From an uncultured Prevotellaceae bacterium (GTDB lineage Bacteria; Bacteroidota; Bacteroidia; Bacteroidales; Bacteroidaceae): 57,315 bases of DNA. Location of the stretch: assembly GCA_900315745.1 (NCBI GenBank), contig ONAG01000031.1, forward strand, positions 1-57,315, given 5' to 3'. This document shows, piece by piece, positions 7,486-15,940 of this stretch. Position numbers and translations under genes: made by a program. Position 1 is the stretch's first letter. Every line of letters starts with the position of its first letter. Under the pieces are notes generated by a model, which ran no database searches, was not told the origin of the DNA, and saw nothing but the letters and a program-made list of their open reading frames with translations.

Positions 7486-8587
7486 CCATAGAATAGAGGC
7501 CTATCCTTTCGCGCAACCAACGGTTGAAATTGTCTTTACCAATTCCTATCTCATTCTTAAGCAATCCGTAAAAGTCAGAATCGTCTTTTCCAGTAGCCAA
7601 TGCACGTTTCAAGGCTTGATAGCCCCCCTTTTTGAACAATTCATGGCAGACAATCTTCCCAACCAGGTAGGCAGGAGACGTCTGATTGTCCATTGTGTAG
7701 AATTTATCATCCATGTCTGTCAGGTCAGCATCAGGGTGAGCATCCAACCATGCTTTCATTCGCCCGTAATGTGCGCGATGAGACAAGCCGAACTGTTTCT
7801 GGCTTGTGTTCACATATTCAGAAAGCCCCTGGATGATTAGAAAATGCGCATTGGGATATGTCGGATTGATGAGCCGTGCTATTTCATGCTGGTAGTTTTC
7901 CCCGTGAACGGAATCACCATATATGATGAAATTCCTCTTGTCGAAAGAGCCACCTGAGTTTCCCTGTTCATTGCCCATTCCGATGAGATAGTCAAAGCCT
8001 TTCATCTTTTGTTGCTCATAAACATTAGGGGCGATAAACTGTGTGATGTGTTCGGGAATATTCACATCCAACTTCTCATGCAGCAACTTGATCAATTGGT
8101 TGGCAGCATAAGCATTCTTCTCGTTGAATTGAAACTCCGGGTAATAGCAGTAGTCTATCAGCCCGATTGTTTTGCGCTGCCATTTGCGCGTATGATAATC
8201 AATCCAGTTATGAATTTTGAATGCACCGTTCTTGTCCTTCTTCACAACGTGATTGGTAATGGCGAGCACAAATATCGCTTTGTCGTCATTGTATGGTGTA
8301 TAAAACATGGAACGGATGACGTACACGCCGTTTTCCGGCCGTATCTCCAAAACCTTGTTGAGATAGGCGTAGAGATTGGATGTCAGAAATCCCTCACTAC
8401 TGATCAAGTCGGGCTGTTTCCATCTGAGCCTGTCCTCTTCATTCCATTGAGGGAAGCATGTCGTAGTGTCATCATGTGCCTCAATAAATGATTTCCACAA
8501 GTCATAGACCACCGCCTTATTGGGGTCGGCATTGTTCCAGCATCCCAAAGGTATGGTGATTAAAATTAAGATGATGATTTGTTTCAT
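7463..8587 (-). CDS. Lipoprotein, possible inactive gluzincin-like protein
   Basis: 374 aa. Residues 1-16 are a lipoprotein signal (hydrophobic run, then IPLGC with the lipidated Cys16). The protein should sit on the outer face of a membrane. Around residue 233 the segment GENYQHEIARLINPTY resembles the zinc helix of peptidase-MA-type gluzincins, but HExxH is changed to HEIAR, so catalysis is doubtful. The later PAYLVGKIVCHELFKKGGYQ matches the downstream part of such folds. It overlaps the preceding gene by 4 nt (ATGA) and belongs to a minus-strand cluster of envelope proteins. Function unknown. Confidence 0.65.
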   Translation of the reverse strand: MKQIIILILITIPLGCWNNADPNKAVVYDLWKSFIEAHDDTTTCFPQWNEEDRLRWKQPDLISSEGFLTSNLYAYLNKVLEIRPENGVYVIRSMFYTPYNDDKAIFVLAITNHVVKKDKNGAFKIHNWIDYHTRKWQRKTIGLIDYCYYPEFQFNEKNAYAANQLIKLLHEKLDVNIPEHITQFIAPNVYEQQKMKGFDYLIGMGNEQGNSGGSFDKRNFIIYGDSVHGENYQHEIARLINPTYPNAHFLIIQGLSEYVNTSQKQFGLSHRAHYGRMKAWLDAHPDADLTDMDDKFYTMDNQTSPAYLVGKIVCHELFKKGGYQALKRALATGKDDSDFYGLLKNEIGIGKDNFNRWLRERIGLYSMEDIPPLQ

Positions 8588-9051
8588 TTGTTACAGAGAT
8601 ATTGATAAATTAATGGGAAAACCGACTCGAGTGTTTGTCCATGATGTGGATTGCTGCCATATTCCAATCCAGCAGAGATATATGCTTCTATTGATCCTTT
8701 TTCCTTCTTGGTCAATTGGTTTCCCAAGGAAGATATGATTGTATCTTCTCCAAGACGGTCTATCAGTTTCACGATGACATCTCCATGGTCATAACTGGCC
8801 GCTCCAGAACCGCTGAAATCCAACAGCATCAATTTCTTGATGTCTTCTTGATTATCCTCAATTGCCTTTTTGAGCAATTTGCAATAACTGATTCCATGAT
8901 AATCATCAGTTGCAATCCTCAGCTCTTCTTCCACGTAAATGCCTTTTACGTCTTTACCGCTAAAATAGATGATATCGTTCATATAAAGATAACATCCAAT
9001 ACTCCCGATGATTGCTACAACAATCAATAAAAACAGCAACAATTTCTTCAT
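8584..9051 (-). CDS. Small membrane-anchored or lipid-anchored protein
   Basis: 155 aa. The N-terminus (about 1-22) is a strong hydrophobic stretch ending in IIGSIGC, compatible with a lipobox or a single anchor. The rest is soluble, with a central DFSGSGAASYDHGD segment and a helical C-terminus. Its stop overlaps the start of the lipoprotein gene downstream by 4 nt, so the pair is coupled. No family recognised. Confidence 0.6.
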   Translation of the reverse strand: MKKLLLFLLIVVAIIGSIGCYLYMNDIIYFSGKDVKGIYVEEELRIATDDYHGISYCKLLKKAIEDNQEDIKKLMLLDFSGSGAASYDHGDVIVKLIDRLGEDTIISSLGNQLTKKEKGSIEAYISAGLEYGSNPHHGQTLESVFPLIYQYLCNK

Positions 9052-9063
9052 TTGGATTGCGAA

Positions 9064-9780
9064 TTATGATTTACGATTATGCTTTACACTCTTTTTCTTG
9101 ATGAACCGAATGAGTAAAGCCCACAATGCCAATATTGTCACGATTGTGATCGTATGTCGAAGCGGACTCTCTATTTTGTGAGCCTCCCTTTGTGCTTGGG
9201 TAAAATAGTCATCCGGAGTCAAAGCGGTTTCTGCATCCAGATTTCGGCTTCGTAGAGTTTCTGCCAACTGCAGTGTGTCCGCTCTATTCAAAAGCGTATC
9301 CGTCCCATTGCCTTGACGATGAAAAAGATACAACGAATAGGTAGAAGAGGAGGAATCATTCATTTCCGAGGAGATTGCTTTATCTTGTATAGTCACGAAC
9401 ACGCTATCATCCTGTACCCATAAATGCTCTACACGGCCACTGCCTTCTTGGAAAGGACCTTTTTCTAGGATACATGCCGTTTCCGGCATGTCGACAGCAG
9501 AAAGGTAGTGGCTTGCAGAAAGTGGTGCCTCCCAATAATCACCGAAGCCCAGGTCGACACCTTTCGTCTCGGAGATATACACACTCCCGATAAGTCCCAA
9601 GACGGCCTCCATGCCAATGAACAAGGCAGGAGTGATGGCAGCCAGCAACACTATCAAACGTTTGTGACTCCAGTTTCTTCTTCGTACAATCCTCCAAGCC
9701 ACTATGGAACTAAGGAGTCCGAGTACAGCGGCGACAATCAAAGCGATTATGGCAAATATGATAAGGGAAATGATTAGCAT
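9064..9780 (-). CDS. Membrane protein with three predicted transmembrane segments
   Basis: 238 aa. Two hydrophobic segments lie at about 3-27 and 43-68 and a third near residues 208-226, followed by a very basic tail. The intervening ~130 residues would face the outside. It lies 12 nt upstream of the 8584-9051 gene and is presumably in the same transcript. Family not recognised. Confidence 0.6.
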   Translation of the reverse strand: MLIISLIIFAIIALIVAAVLGLLSSIVAWRIVRRRNWSHKRLIVLLAAITPALFIGMEAVLGLIGSVYISETKGVDLGFGDYWEAPLSASHYLSAVDMPETACILEKGPFQEGSGRVEHLWVQDDSVFVTIQDKAISSEMNDSSSSTYSLYLFHRQGNGTDTLLNRADTLQLAETLRSRNLDAETALTPDDYFTQAQREAHKIESPLRHTITIVTILALWALLIRFIKKKSVKHNRKS

Positions 9781-9826
9781 CTTTTCATTATTTACTTGTA
9801 ATTATTTGAAAAAAATGGGATTTGTC

Positions 9827-10162
9827 TTATCTTTTTATGTGAGGGCCTATAACGTTGATAAGTTGCATATCAGTAAACTTCTTTTTGTTTGGATCGTATT
9901 TGGGCATTTTCAAAGCGTTGGGGTCTATATCTTTTGTTGTTGTTTGTCCTAGGTTAATGGAAGATATCCCCTGTAACTGCAGATATCTTTTATGACATGC
10001 CGTATCACTCTCGCATATATCACTCTTGCAACATGTTGAGTCGGACATAACCACTACGGTATCTTGTTTTACCACTGTACTGTTCGGACAATTTTGTCCA
10101 AATGCATAACCGTGCTGATAAAACAAGACTATTAATCCTAAAATCTTATTTAAAGCTATCAT
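9827..10162 (-). CDS. Small exported Cys-rich protein
   Basis: 111 aa. Residues 1-22 resemble a signal peptide (ILGLIVLFYQHGYAFGQ). The mature part has five Cys within 32 residues (NCPNS ... STCCKSDICESDTACH), which suggests disulfides in the periplasm. It is on the same strand as, and upstream of, the envelope cluster. Family not recognised. Confidence 0.5.
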   Translation of the reverse strand: MIALNKILGLIVLFYQHGYAFGQNCPNSTVVKQDTVVVMSDSTCCKSDICESDTACHKRYLQLQGISSINLGQTTTKDIDPNALKMPKYDPNKKKFTDMQLINVIGPHIKR

Positions 10163-10196
10163 AAATTCCTCTGTTTGTTTATGTTCTGTTTTGTAG

Positions 10197-10397
10197 TTAT
10201 TCTTTTGTGAATATATATACCGCCAGTGTGGGTAGAATGACCAAGAGCAATAACGTGATCTCCACTAACGCATATGAACCGAAATAGTCAACCAATGTTT
10301 GGAATTTCAGGACTCCATCCACCAGAAAGACCAGAAAGGCAAACCAGCAGAGAAGGAATATTGCAGCATACTTGATTTTTCGTTTCTTCAGTTTCAT
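10197..10397 (-). CDS. Small two-helix membrane protein
   Basis: 66 aa. A basic N-terminus (KLKKRKIKY) precedes hydrophobic segments at about 10-28 and 42-62, giving a cytoplasmic N-terminus. It stands 34 nt upstream of the exported Cys-rich gene in the same orientation. No family recognised; small hydrophobic proteins of this kind can be toxins or immunity proteins, but nothing here shows that. Confidence 0.45.
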   Translation of the reverse strand: MKLKKRKIKYAAIFLLCWFAFLVFLVDGVLKFQTLVDYFGSYALVEITLLLLVILPTLAVYIFTKE

Positions 10398-10416
10398 TAT
10401 GCGATATTGAATTTGG

Positions 10417-10617
10417 TCACTTGTTTATCTTTGGAAGAATCTCACACAGTCTGTCTTCTCTGATGACCTTCGGAGCAGCCTTCCCAGCCAGTATCAGCAC
10501 CTTCTTATGAGTCAAATGCCAGAAATGTTGGCTTGGAGTACCACGTATGACAAGTGGTTTGTGTGTTTGCTTTTGACTCCATTTTCTTAATTGATGGATT
10601 AGTTGTCGTTCGTACAT
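10417..10617 (-). pseudogene. N-terminal remnant of an AAA ATPase related to its neighbour
   Basis: 66 aa. The beginning (MYERQLIHQLRKW ... HKPLVIRG) matches the start of the AAA ATPase at 10699-12036 (MYKRKIESIFQSW ... HKPLVVKG). The sequence then breaks exactly where the Walker A motif should follow and continues with unrelated residues to a stop. I read this as a paralogue with a large internal deletion. Confidence 0.55.
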
Positions 10618-10698
10618 AATACAAATAATTGAAATTTATTGGTAAATATACGACATTTTCTAAAACATAACCATAAAACAAGGAATATGTGTTAATGT

Positions 10699-12036
10699 CT
10701 ATACTTCAATCAGTAAAAATGCCATATACATAGGCAAAGTGAGTAAATGCCCGTTTCTTCCAACGTTGTAGTCACCCAGTTTCATCGCATTTTCTACATG
10801 ATATTTCTCAGGATGCTTCAGAACGGTCCGCATAGACTTAGCGTTGCCTGTGGTGGCTTTACATTCAACTGGCACACATTTTCCCTTATAGCGCATCAGG
10901 AAGTCGAGTTCCACACCTCCATCCTTATGATAGTAATATAGTTTGCGTCCCATCTTGCCAAAGATGTCAGCCAGGAGATTCTCTTTGATGGCACCATTAT
11001 AACTAAGCAGATCACCTTGTAGGATACTCGACTGAGTACCTTCTTCCAGCATCGCCACCAGCAAGCCTACGTCTGCCATATATACTTTGAACTCACTTTG
11101 AATTCGGTGCCCGTCAAGTGGCAGTTCCGTAATCTCCGTATTATAGCACCGGTGTATGATGCCCGCGTCCTCTATCCACTGTAGACTTCCTGCATAGTCA
11201 CGCCCCCTGCCGTTAGGACGGACTACGGTATAACTGAACTTTTTGTATTCACGTGCCAACTGTGCCGGGATCGACTCAAAACATTCCCTAATACGGGATT
11301 TGTCAGTTTTGGCTGCATATTTCATCATGTCCGATTTGTAGTCATCCACGATGCGGCGCTGCACAGAGAGCACTTTCCCTATTTGTTTCGTTTCAAGGAA
11401 TGTGGTCACGACCTCCGGCATGCCACCTACCACAACATACTGATTGAGCAGTTCACGGAAGCGGTAGTGCAGTGCTTCTTCAACGGGACTTTCGCAGTCA
11501 AGGCATTTCTTCAAGTAGTCAAAGTGTAATTTTTTGATGCCATTGGCCCAGAGCCATTCCTCGAAGTCCATCGGATACATATTCACTATTTCTTCAAAGC
11601 CTACCGGGATGGAAGCCTCTTCATCTTCTTCCTTTTCTTCAGGCGTTTTGTAACCGTTGACACCCAGCAGGGAGCCTGTACACATCACTTCATAACGGCC
11701 ATCCAAGTGAAAATACTTCAATGAGCCTCTCGCCCGTGGGCAATCTTGTATCTCATCGAAGACGAAACAGGTTTCTCCTTCTTCAACCTCAATGTTTGGC
11801 ATCGCTGCGGTGATTCGCATGATGATTGCATCCACTTCCAGATTGGGTGTAAAGAATTTCTTGTAGTCAGGATGTTCACGGAAATCCAGATAGACCACGT
11901 TCTTAAAATGCCGAAGGGCAAAATCCATCACACTACTGGTCTTGCCACATTGTCGGACACCTTTCACAACGAGCGGTTTGTGAGAGGCATCATCCAACCA
12001 CGATTGGAATATGCTTTCTATTTTACGTTTATACAT
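10699..12036 (-). CDS. AAA-14/DUF4143-type ATPase
   Basis: 445 aa. Walker A is GVRQCGKTS (residues 26-34) and Walker B is CFVFDEIQDCPRA. The C-terminal region holds the DUF4143 nuclease-like segment (DGGVELDFLMRYKGKCVPVECK), giving an E/D...E-x-K pattern. Proteins of this architecture are abundant in Bacteroidales and their role is poorly known; they are sometimes treated as putative DNA-processing ATPases. The full length is present. The upstream leader has two direct repeats (12044-12097) after a TATCTTTG promoter box. Confidence 0.85.
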   Translation of the reverse strand: MYKRKIESIFQSWLDDASHKPLVVKGVRQCGKTSSVMDFALRHFKNVVYLDFREHPDYKKFFTPNLEVDAIIMRITAAMPNIEVEEGETCFVFDEIQDCPRARGSLKYFHLDGRYEVMCTGSLLGVNGYKTPEEKEEDEEASIPVGFEEIVNMYPMDFEEWLWANGIKKLHFDYLKKCLDCESPVEEALHYRFRELLNQYVVVGGMPEVVTTFLETKQIGKVLSVQRRIVDDYKSDMMKYAAKTDKSRIRECFESIPAQLAREYKKFSYTVVRPNGRGRDYAGSLQWIEDAGIIHRCYNTEITELPLDGHRIQSEFKVYMADVGLLVAMLEEGTQSSILQGDLLSYNGAIKENLLADIFGKMGRKLYYYHKDGGVELDFLMRYKGKCVPVECKATTGNAKSMRTVLKHPEKYHVENAMKLGDYNVGRNGHLLTLPMYMAFLLIEV

Positions 12037-12043
12037 ATCTTAC

Positions 12044-12108
12044 ACGTTTTCCTACCGACTTTTTAGTGCTTTACGCACGTTTTCCTGCCGACTTTTGGCA
12101 CAAAGATA
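12044..12108 (-). promoter_or_regulatory. Promoter box plus two 21-bp direct repeats before the AAA ATPase
   Basis: In plus-strand sense ACGTTTTCCT(A/G)CCGACTTTT occurs at 12044-12064 and 12077-12097, a 33-bp period with one difference in the first 20 positions. On the minus strand a -7 box TATCTTTG lies at 12101-12108, so transcription would start at the edge of the outer repeat and the leader would contain both. This suits an operator for autoregulation or a repeated RNA signal. Confidence 0.6.
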
Positions 12109-12164
12109 CACATTTTCTTTTATTTGATGCTCAAATTTTGGAGAAAAATTGACCGGCAGAAGCA

Positions 12165-12467
12165 TTAGCACCCGCTGCCGTCGAGACGGCATGAAGCACC
12201 TTCGGGCTCATCAGGCATCGGCTCCAGTCCTACGTCTTTTGAGGAAAGGGTAACGGTGCCATCCTCCAGCACATAGCACGGGATGCCCACGTCGCCGGTT
12301 TTTCTCGCTTCATCGAAAGCGGGATTGCTCTCCCTCAAATCGAGGAACTGTTTGAGGTTACGGACATGCTTGCCGATGTCGATCACCTCAAAATTGGGAT
12401 TACCCTCGACCTGCTTCTCCACGTATTCGCAGTAAGGGCAGGTCTGCATAACAAACATCTTGATCAT
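12165..12467 (-). CDS. Glutaredoxin-related protein
   Basis: 100 aa. The N-terminus MIKMFVMQTCPYCEYV carries the CPYC redox pair (C10, C13), and GIPCYVLEDG supplies the cis-Pro region (with Cys rather than the usual Thr/Val before the proline turn). The C-terminus has a further Cys pair (ASCRLDGSGC). A thiol-disulfide role in the cytoplasm is likely; the actual partner is unknown. It lies just downstream of the helicase gene, in the same direction, 57 nt apart. Confidence 0.8.
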   Translation of the reverse strand: MIKMFVMQTCPYCEYVEKQVEGNPNFEVIDIGKHVRNLKQFLDLRESNPAFDEARKTGDVGIPCYVLEDGTVTLSSKDVGLEPMPDEPEGASCRLDGSGC

Positions 12468-12524
12468 TGTATGATTTCTTTTAAAGTTTCAAATCAACTG
12501 GATTATCTAATATGCTTTACGTTT

Positions 12525-14678
12525 TCATTTGGTGAGGAAGCTGGCGCGGATGAAGCGGATGGAGCCGTTGAAGTCAATCTTGAAGGAGTCGCGTTCCTCG
12601 TCATAGTCGAGGATGGTGCCTTCGCCGAGGACCTTGTGCGTGACCTTGTCACCCGGCTTGAGGGCATCCTCTTCCTCCTCATCTTCTTCCATGGAGCCGT
12701 CCATGTAGATTTCCGCATCGAGCTTGCGGACGAGGTTGAAAGTGCCCTGCCAGATCTCAGGAGGGATGTCACCATCCACCTTGATGATGTCGCGGTCTAT
12801 CTCCATGAGGAAGCGTGAAGGACACCGGGAAGTCTTGTGCGTGTAGTCGAACCCTTCCGACTCCGTGAGGAACACCGCCTTCTCAGCACGTGTGATGGCC
12901 ACGTACATCAGCCGCCGCTCCTCCTCCAGCGCCGGTTTCTTCCGCTCACGGATGGAGCGGTGGTTAGGGAAGATGCCCTCTGTCACCCCGCAGATGAAGA
13001 CGATGGGGAACTCCAGTCCCTTGGACTGGTGGATGGTCATCAGCTTGACAGTATCCCCGTCGTCCTTGTAGTCAGCGTTGGTATAGAGGGCGATGTCCTG
13101 CAGGTATGTGTCGAGAGAGATTTCCTCGTTGATGTTGACCTTCTCATAGTGCAGGATGGAGCTTGCCAGCTCCTGTATGTTTTCGAGCCGGTCCTCATCC
13201 TCGTCCTCCCTGAGCAGGTCTTTCAGGCCGCTCTCCTGCAGGAGGTATTCGAGCATGTCCGAGGTCTTGGTGTTGTCCTTGGCCTTGATGCAGTCCTCTA
13301 TCAGCTCGATGAACTTGGCAAATGCCTCCTTGTCGAATTCCTTGTTTCGGAGGTGGTTTTTGAGCGTGGCATAGAGGGAGGTGCCCTCCTGTTTCGCCAA
13401 TGTCTGCAGCCTGGCCAGCTTCGCCTTCCCGAATTTCCGTGACGGCGTGTTGATGACCCTGACGAATGAGAGGTCATCCTGGTAAGCCACCAGGCGCAGG
13501 TATGCCAGCGCGTCCTTGATTTCCTTCCGTTCGAAGAAGCGGATGCCGCCCCACACCACATACTTGATGTGCTTGCGCAGCAGGGCCTGTTCGATTTCCC
13601 GTGACTGGAAGGCGGCGCGGAAGAGGATGGCGATATCGCTGTTCTTGCATCCTTTCTTGGTGAGGGTTGCTATCTGTTTGGCAATCCAGTCGCTCTCGTC
13701 CTTTTCGGACTTGGCATGGTGGTGGACCGCTATCCTGTCTTTCGGCTTCTGTGTGAACAGGTCTTTGGGGATGCGGTCTTGGTTATGGGCGATGACCGAG
13801 TTCGCCACATTGAGGATGTCGGGAGTCGACCGGTAGTTCTCGTTCAGGATGATGTCAGTCTCAGCGGGGAACTCGATGAACGATTTCGGCTTCGCCCCCC
13901 TCCATTCGTAGATGGCCTGGTCAGGGTCACCGACGATGAACAGGTTCTGGTACTCCTGCGATATCAGGTTGATGATTTCCCAGTCCGTGGTGCTGCAGTC
14001 CTGCACCTCGTCCACCATGATGTAGTTGAGCTGCTTCTGCCAGTACTCCCGTGCGTCGGCATGGTTGTTCAGGATATGCAGGGCGAAGAGGATGATGTCA
14101 TTGAAGTCCAGTGAGAACGCTTTCAGCTGCAGCAGGACGAATCTCTCCGCGTCGTTGAGTTCCTCCTCTGGCGGTTTCTTGTTGAGGATGATGCTCTCGA
14201 TATAGGACATGGGAGCCTTGTAGAAAGAGTCGTATTTGTATTTCTGGACCCCCTTGATGAACTGTCTCACCGTTGCCGCCGTGCGGTCGAGCCCCACCTC
14301 CTCCATCACCTGCTTGGCGAGCGACTTCACGTCCTCCTCGTCGATGATGTTGAAGTTCTTCGGGTATCCGATGCGGTGGATCTCCCTCCGCAGCACCTTG
14401 ACGCAGAAACCGTGGATGGTGCATACGAGGTCGTTGACGTGGGCGGCGTGCACCATGTTGGCGATGCGCGTCTTCATCTCCCGGGCCGCCTTGTTGGTAA
14501 AAGTCATGCACAGGATGTTGGCCGGGTCGATGCCCATCTCATTGACCAGGTAGGCATAACGGTGGGCGAGGACACGGGTCTTTCCCGATCCTGCGCCGGC
14601 TACGATGCGCACCCTGCCTTCCGTGGCGCGTACCGCTTCGGCCTGTTTGTCGTTTAGGGAAGAGAAAATGTTATCCAT
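12525..14678 (-). CDS. UvrD/PcrA-type superfamily 1 helicase
   Basis: 717 aa. Motifs in order: AGAGSGKTR (Walker A, 27-35), CMTFTNKAAREMK, IMVDEVQDCS (motif II), VGDPDQAIYEWRGA (III), ENYRST (IV region), MTIHQSKGLEFPIVF (V) and MYVAITRAEKAVF (VI). A C-terminal Tudor-like segment (KPGDKVTHKVLGEGTI) resembles the PcrA RNA-polymerase-binding tail. It is a 3'-5' DNA helicase of repair and replication. Start was set at the Met before DNIFSSLNDKQ, because the 35-residue extension to 14783 is not family-like. Probably a core gene. Confidence 0.9.
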   Translation of the reverse strand: MDNIFSSLNDKQAEAVRATEGRVRIVAGAGSGKTRVLAHRYAYLVNEMGIDPANILCMTFTNKAAREMKTRIANMVHAAHVNDLVCTIHGFCVKVLRREIHRIGYPKNFNIIDEEDVKSLAKQVMEEVGLDRTAATVRQFIKGVQKYKYDSFYKAPMSYIESIILNKKPPEEELNDAERFVLLQLKAFSLDFNDIILFALHILNNHADAREYWQKQLNYIMVDEVQDCSTTDWEIINLISQEYQNLFIVGDPDQAIYEWRGAKPKSFIEFPAETDIILNENYRSTPDILNVANSVIAHNQDRIPKDLFTQKPKDRIAVHHHAKSEKDESDWIAKQIATLTKKGCKNSDIAILFRAAFQSREIEQALLRKHIKYVVWGGIRFFERKEIKDALAYLRLVAYQDDLSFVRVINTPSRKFGKAKLARLQTLAKQEGTSLYATLKNHLRNKEFDKEAFAKFIELIEDCIKAKDNTKTSDMLEYLLQESGLKDLLREDEDEDRLENIQELASSILHYEKVNINEEISLDTYLQDIALYTNADYKDDGDTVKLMTIHQSKGLEFPIVFICGVTEGIFPNHRSIRERKKPALEEERRLMYVAITRAEKAVFLTESEGFDYTHKTSRCPSRFLMEIDRDIIKVDGDIPPEIWQGTFNLVRKLDAEIYMDGSMEEDEEEEDALKPGDKVTHKVLGEGTILDYDEERDSFKIDFNGSIRFIRASFLTK

Positions 14679-14784
14679 ATTGGTTGACTTTGAGTGTAAG
14701 TTGAAATACGGCTCGGAATTGATATCTTGCCGGTTTTTGACAGGACTTGGTGCTATGCATGACGCCTGATAGGCGTTGGGCATT

Positions 14785-15129
14785 TTAGTCTTTCAAGTGC
14801 AGGATGCTCAAGGTGAAAGGGTTCTTGTTGTATTCATCATGGATGACAACCATTCCAAGCACGTCTTTTTCTGTTATGTGGCAGCCTTCACTGGCGAAAC
14901 GCATCATCTTGTCGAACGTTTCCTTTTCCTCTTTGGAGAAGTCCTGAATGGGGACGTATGTCATGTCACCATTCTTTTCTGCGAGCGAGATATAATCATC
15001 CACAGCATCCACGTTCAGTGGGGAGAGCTTGTCCACTCCTGCGGCACTTGAGAAGACGGGGATGCCATAAGGCTTGTTCTCAAGATTTCTTTTGATGTCC
15101 TGAAGAGCATTGATGATGGTTGTTTCCAT
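14785..15129 (-). CDS. Hypothetical protein
   Basis: 114 aa, soluble, with no signal peptide. The central part is acidic and the middle holds KEEKETFDKMMRFASEGCH. It lies between the helicase and the XRE regulator in the same orientation, 54 nt downstream of the regulator. No family recognised. Confidence 0.6.
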   Translation of the reverse strand: METTIINALQDIKRNLENKPYGIPVFSSAAGVDKLSPLNVDAVDDYISLAEKNGDMTYVPIQDFSKEEKETFDKMMRFASEGCHITEKDVLGMVVIHDEYNKNPFTLSILHLKD

Positions 15130-15183
15130 ATTAGTTGTTTCTGTTAATTAGAAAGGATTTTTGAGAATTTGTAGGTTGTCCTC

Positions 15184-15729
15184 TCACTCTGCCTGTTGTC
15201 CCGGCTTCGTATTCTGGGATGGGGTAGTGGGTGACTGGTATTTCACCAGTTCGACCCTTGCGCCGAGGGCGTTGGCGATTTTGTTGAGCATGTCGAAACC
15301 GACGGAGAAATGTCCCTGTTCTATCCTGCTCAGGTTGGAGGGAGACGTGCCGACCCTTGCTGCCAATGTCTTTCCGTCCATTTTTTGCGTCTTCCTTAGA
15401 TCGATAATTTGCTGTCCGATGCGTTTCCGTTCCTCGTGCTTGTCCTGGTCGGGGCAGATGTTCCCTATCATCTCATAGTCAGCAAGGTACAGTTCGGCGT
15501 TGATGCGTTTGATGTTGTCAATTGTCACTTTGTCAGCAGTAGGAGCGAATCTGTCGAACATTGCGCTCATCAGTTTGACAAAGTGTCCGCCTGAATGGAA
15601 GTTATGTGATGAAGGGAAGGAAACGATGAAAGCGTCACCTTGGAGCAATATCACCCTTGCCTGAACTTCATTGGGCAGGAATTCAACCATTGTTTTCGTG
15701 ATGCCATGTACTTCGTATCTCATTTTCAT
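15184..15729 (-). CDS. XRE-family transcriptional regulator
   Basis: 181 aa. Residues about 102-160 form a helix-turn-helix domain (IGQQIIDLRKTQKM, GKTLAARVGTSPSNLSRIEQ, GFDMLNKIANALGARVELV). The N-terminal ~95 residues are a separate unknown domain. A minus-strand promoter lies upstream: TAACTTTG at 15790-15797 with CTTG 20 nt further. It likely controls itself and perhaps the 14785 gene. The remaining 15730-15940 region is AT-rich and otherwise empty. Confidence 0.75.
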   Translation of the reverse strand: MKMRYEVHGITKTMVEFLPNEVQARVILLQGDAFIVSFPSSHNFHSGGHFVKLMSAMFDRFAPTADKVTIDNIKRINAELYLADYEMIGNICPDQDKHEERKRIGQQIIDLRKTQKMDGKTLAARVGTSPSNLSRIEQGHFSVGFDMLNKIANALGARVELVKYQSPTTPSQNTKPGQQAE

Positions 15730-15940
15730 TTGTGTTTATTGAACTTCCTTTGTGGAAGGAGAGGTTAGTGTTGTGTTCCCAATAATATGCAAAGTTAAGC
15801 ATTATCTTGGGTTTCTCCAAGAGCAAATTGAGGTATTTTGTTATTTTGGATTATCAGATACATAAATTTGTAATCTTTAAATGGCAGCATCACCAACAAT
15901 AGAGAATAGAGTACGAGCGATAGAACGGTGAATAGGCAGG

